DNA of 8,098 nt from an uncultured Selenomonadales bacterium. GTDB lineage: Bacteria > Bacillota > Negativicutes > Selenomonadales > Selenomonadaceae. This document shows positions 7,582-8,098 of this stretch, piece after piece. Position numbers and translations under genes: made by a program. The notes beneath the pieces are model-generated. The model did not search any database and had not been told where the DNA came from. It saw nothing but the letters and a program-made list of their open reading frames with translations. Positions within the stretch are counted from its first letter, which is position 1. Every line of letters starts with the position of its first letter. The stretch spans positions 1 to 8,098 of the forward strand of contig CAMZDU010000036.1 in the NCBI GenBank assembly GCA_947305445.1. The letters are read 5' to 3'.

Positions 7582-7610
7582 ATTATCGCAAAAAAAAAAT
7601 CGTCCCGCAA
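7582..7610 (-). promoter_or_regulatory. Possible MATE promoter with a poly-A/T spacer
   Basis: The minus strand reads TTGCGG (7605-7610), 17 bases, then GATAAT (7582-7587), about 48 bases before the chosen MATE start. The spacer contains ten consecutive T (plus-strand A at 7590-7599). The -35 is weak, so the assignment is tentative. Confidence 0.3.
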
Positions 7611-7635
7611 CGTACGACGAAAATTTTTTGGCGAA

Positions 7636-7659
7636 CGCGTCAACAACGTTGTCGACGCG
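7636..7659. promoter_or_regulatory. 24-base near-perfect palindrome, operator candidate
   Basis: Left arm CGCGTCAACAAC (7636-7647) and right arm GTTGTCGACGCG (7648-7659) are complementary at 11 of 12 positions with no spacer. It lies upstream of the possible MATE promoter in the divergent region. There is no T tract next to it, so a protein-binding site is more likely than a terminator. Confidence 0.45.
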
Positions 7660-7699
7660 GCGTAATTTCTCAAAAATTTTAAAACTGTTTTTAATGACG

Positions 7700-7714
7700 A
7701 TGTAAAAATTACAT
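7700..7714. promoter_or_regulatory. 15-base dyad in the divergent region
   Basis: ATGTAA (7700-7705) and TTACAT (7709-7714) form a perfect 6-base dyad around AAA. The size suits a helix-turn-helix dimer, but AT-rich dyads arise easily by chance in this sequence. Confidence 0.25.
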
Positions 7715-7743
7715 GATATGTTTGAAAAAATTTTTTGGCACGT

Positions 7744-7760
7744 GTTGACGACGTTGACGA
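7744..7760 (+). repeat. Tandem direct repeat GTTGACGA, period 9
   Basis: GTTGACGA occurs at 7744-7751 and again at 7753-7760. The core TTGACG also occurs, on the other strand, in the left arm of the palindrome at 7636-7659, so these may be half-sites for one regulator. Each copy also resembles a -35 box, but no matching -10 lies 17 bases on. Confidence 0.35.
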
Positions 7761-7779
7761 AAGATTTTTCGCAGTGCGC

Positions 7780-7808
7780 TTGAACAGCGTACTGTAGTAC
7801 GGTAAAAT
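7780..7808 (+). promoter_or_regulatory. Promoter of the LPP20-like gene
   Basis: TTGAAC (7780-7785), a 17-base spacer and TAAAAT (7803-7808) give a plausible housekeeping promoter with a start near 7815 and a leader of about 76 bases. The spacer contains the dyad CGTACT-GT-AGTACG (7788-7801), which may be an operator. Confidence 0.45.
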
Positions 7809-7813
7809 AATTT

Positions 7814-7850
7814 CGGTTGTCGGAGAGGAGGACGGATTGCAAGACAACTG
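7814..7850 (+). promoter_or_regulatory. Leader hairpin with a Shine-Dalgarno-like loop
   Basis: CGGTTGTC (7814-7821) pairs with GACAACTG (7843-7850) including one G-U pair. This would be at the very 5' end of the LPP20-like mRNA. The 21-base loop exposes GGAGAGGAGGA (7822-7832), a ribosome-site-like sequence not used by the gene, whose own AAGGAG is at 7876-7881. It may stabilise the mRNA or bind ribosomes or an anti-SD RNA; that is inference. Confidence 0.35.
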
Positions 7851-7890
7851 ATTTACAAAAATTTTCACTGCAAACAAGGAGTGGTTTTAC

Positions 7891-8098
7891 GTGAGTCTTA
7901 CAAAAAAATTTGCGGCGTGTTTGACGGCGGCGATGTTCATGCTGGCAATGCTGGCGACTAACGCCCTGGCGGCGGACGAAAATTATGGCGTCGATTGGGC
8001 CAAAGGCGTTATCCGTGCCAAAGGTATAGGCGCGGGCAAAGCTACCACCAAAAACAAAGGTTTGAAACGCGCTCAAGCTCGTCGGGCTGCGATGATGG
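7891..8098 (+). CDS. Exported LPP20-like protein, N-terminal part, cut by window edge
   Basis: This is the only plus-strand gene; 69 codons are present before the right edge. The GTG start is set by AAGGAG (7876-7881) nine bases upstream, and no other start gives a complete signal peptide. Residues 1-27 are a signal peptide (TKK, long hydrophobic core, NALA before ADE) without a lipobox cysteine, so the product is exported, probably periplasmic or outer-membrane associated, but not a lipoprotein. The mature start, with VDWAKGVIRAKGIGAG (about 34-49) and then a basic alanine/arginine helix KRAQARRAAMM, resembles the opening of LPP20/FlgT-like proteins, in which a W-x-G-x-(I/V)-x-A-x-G strand precedes a helix of A..A.RAA type. 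Family assignment comes from this short segment only. It is transcribed away from the MATE gene. Confidence 0.7.
   Translation, partial: MSLTKKFAACLTAAMFMLAMLATNALAADENYGVDWAKGVIRAKGIGAGKATTKNKGLKRAQARRAAMM

Noticed and set aside
7413..8076. Minus-strand frames of 154 and 180 codons across the divergent gap and the LPP20-like gene
   Set aside because: They overlap two real genes and the regulatory dyads, lack ribosome sites and give K/F-rich translations of A/T tracts.

Overview
The window looks like chromosome of an anaerobic bacterium of the Firmicutes. A Negativicutes (Selenomonadales-like) host is my best guess, held at roughly even odds. The clues are: strong Shine-Dalgarno sites (AAAGGAG, AAGGAG, GGGAG); an E. 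coli-type Pgm and ManB beside Firmicute-style hairpin/U-tract terminators; a MATE transporter fused to an RsbW-like ATPase domain; an LPP20-like exported protein, which fits a cell with an outer membrane; and a striking excess of AAAAATTTT-type words. No tRNA, rRNA, CRISPR or insertion sequence is visible.

Layout, left to right. (1) 1-561, minus: N-terminal half of a secreted serpin, cut by the window edge, with its own promoter. (2) 756-5376, minus: three sugar-phosphate genes read in the order manB (phosphomanno/phosphoglucomutase), pgm (alpha-phosphoglucomutase) and pgi (glucose-6-phosphate isomerase), closed by a strong terminator at 698-737. (3) 5377-5857: a 481-base gap holding the manB promoter with a perfect 16-base palindrome, then a probable unannotated plus-strand small RNA (about 5589-5814) with its own extended -10 promoter, a CCUCC-rich segment and a terminator shared with the MATE gene. 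(4) 5858-7534, minus: the MATE-ATPase fusion. (5) 7535-7890: a divergent regulatory region with several dyads, a 10-base A tract and direct repeats. (6) 7891 to the right edge, plus: the start of an exported LPP20-like protein.

The three sugar enzymes form one metabolic block. Pgi links fructose-6-P and glucose-6-P, and Pgm links glucose-6-P and glucose-1-P (glycogen and nucleotide sugars). ManB links mannose-6-P and mannose-1-P, and probably also the glucose pair, for GDP-mannose and surface polysaccharide. The serpin, the LPP20-like protein and the transporter are separate units. The best candidates for something undescribed are the small RNA at 5589-5814, the transporter with its degenerate-looking regulatory ATPase tail, and the dyads placed inside promoter spacers.
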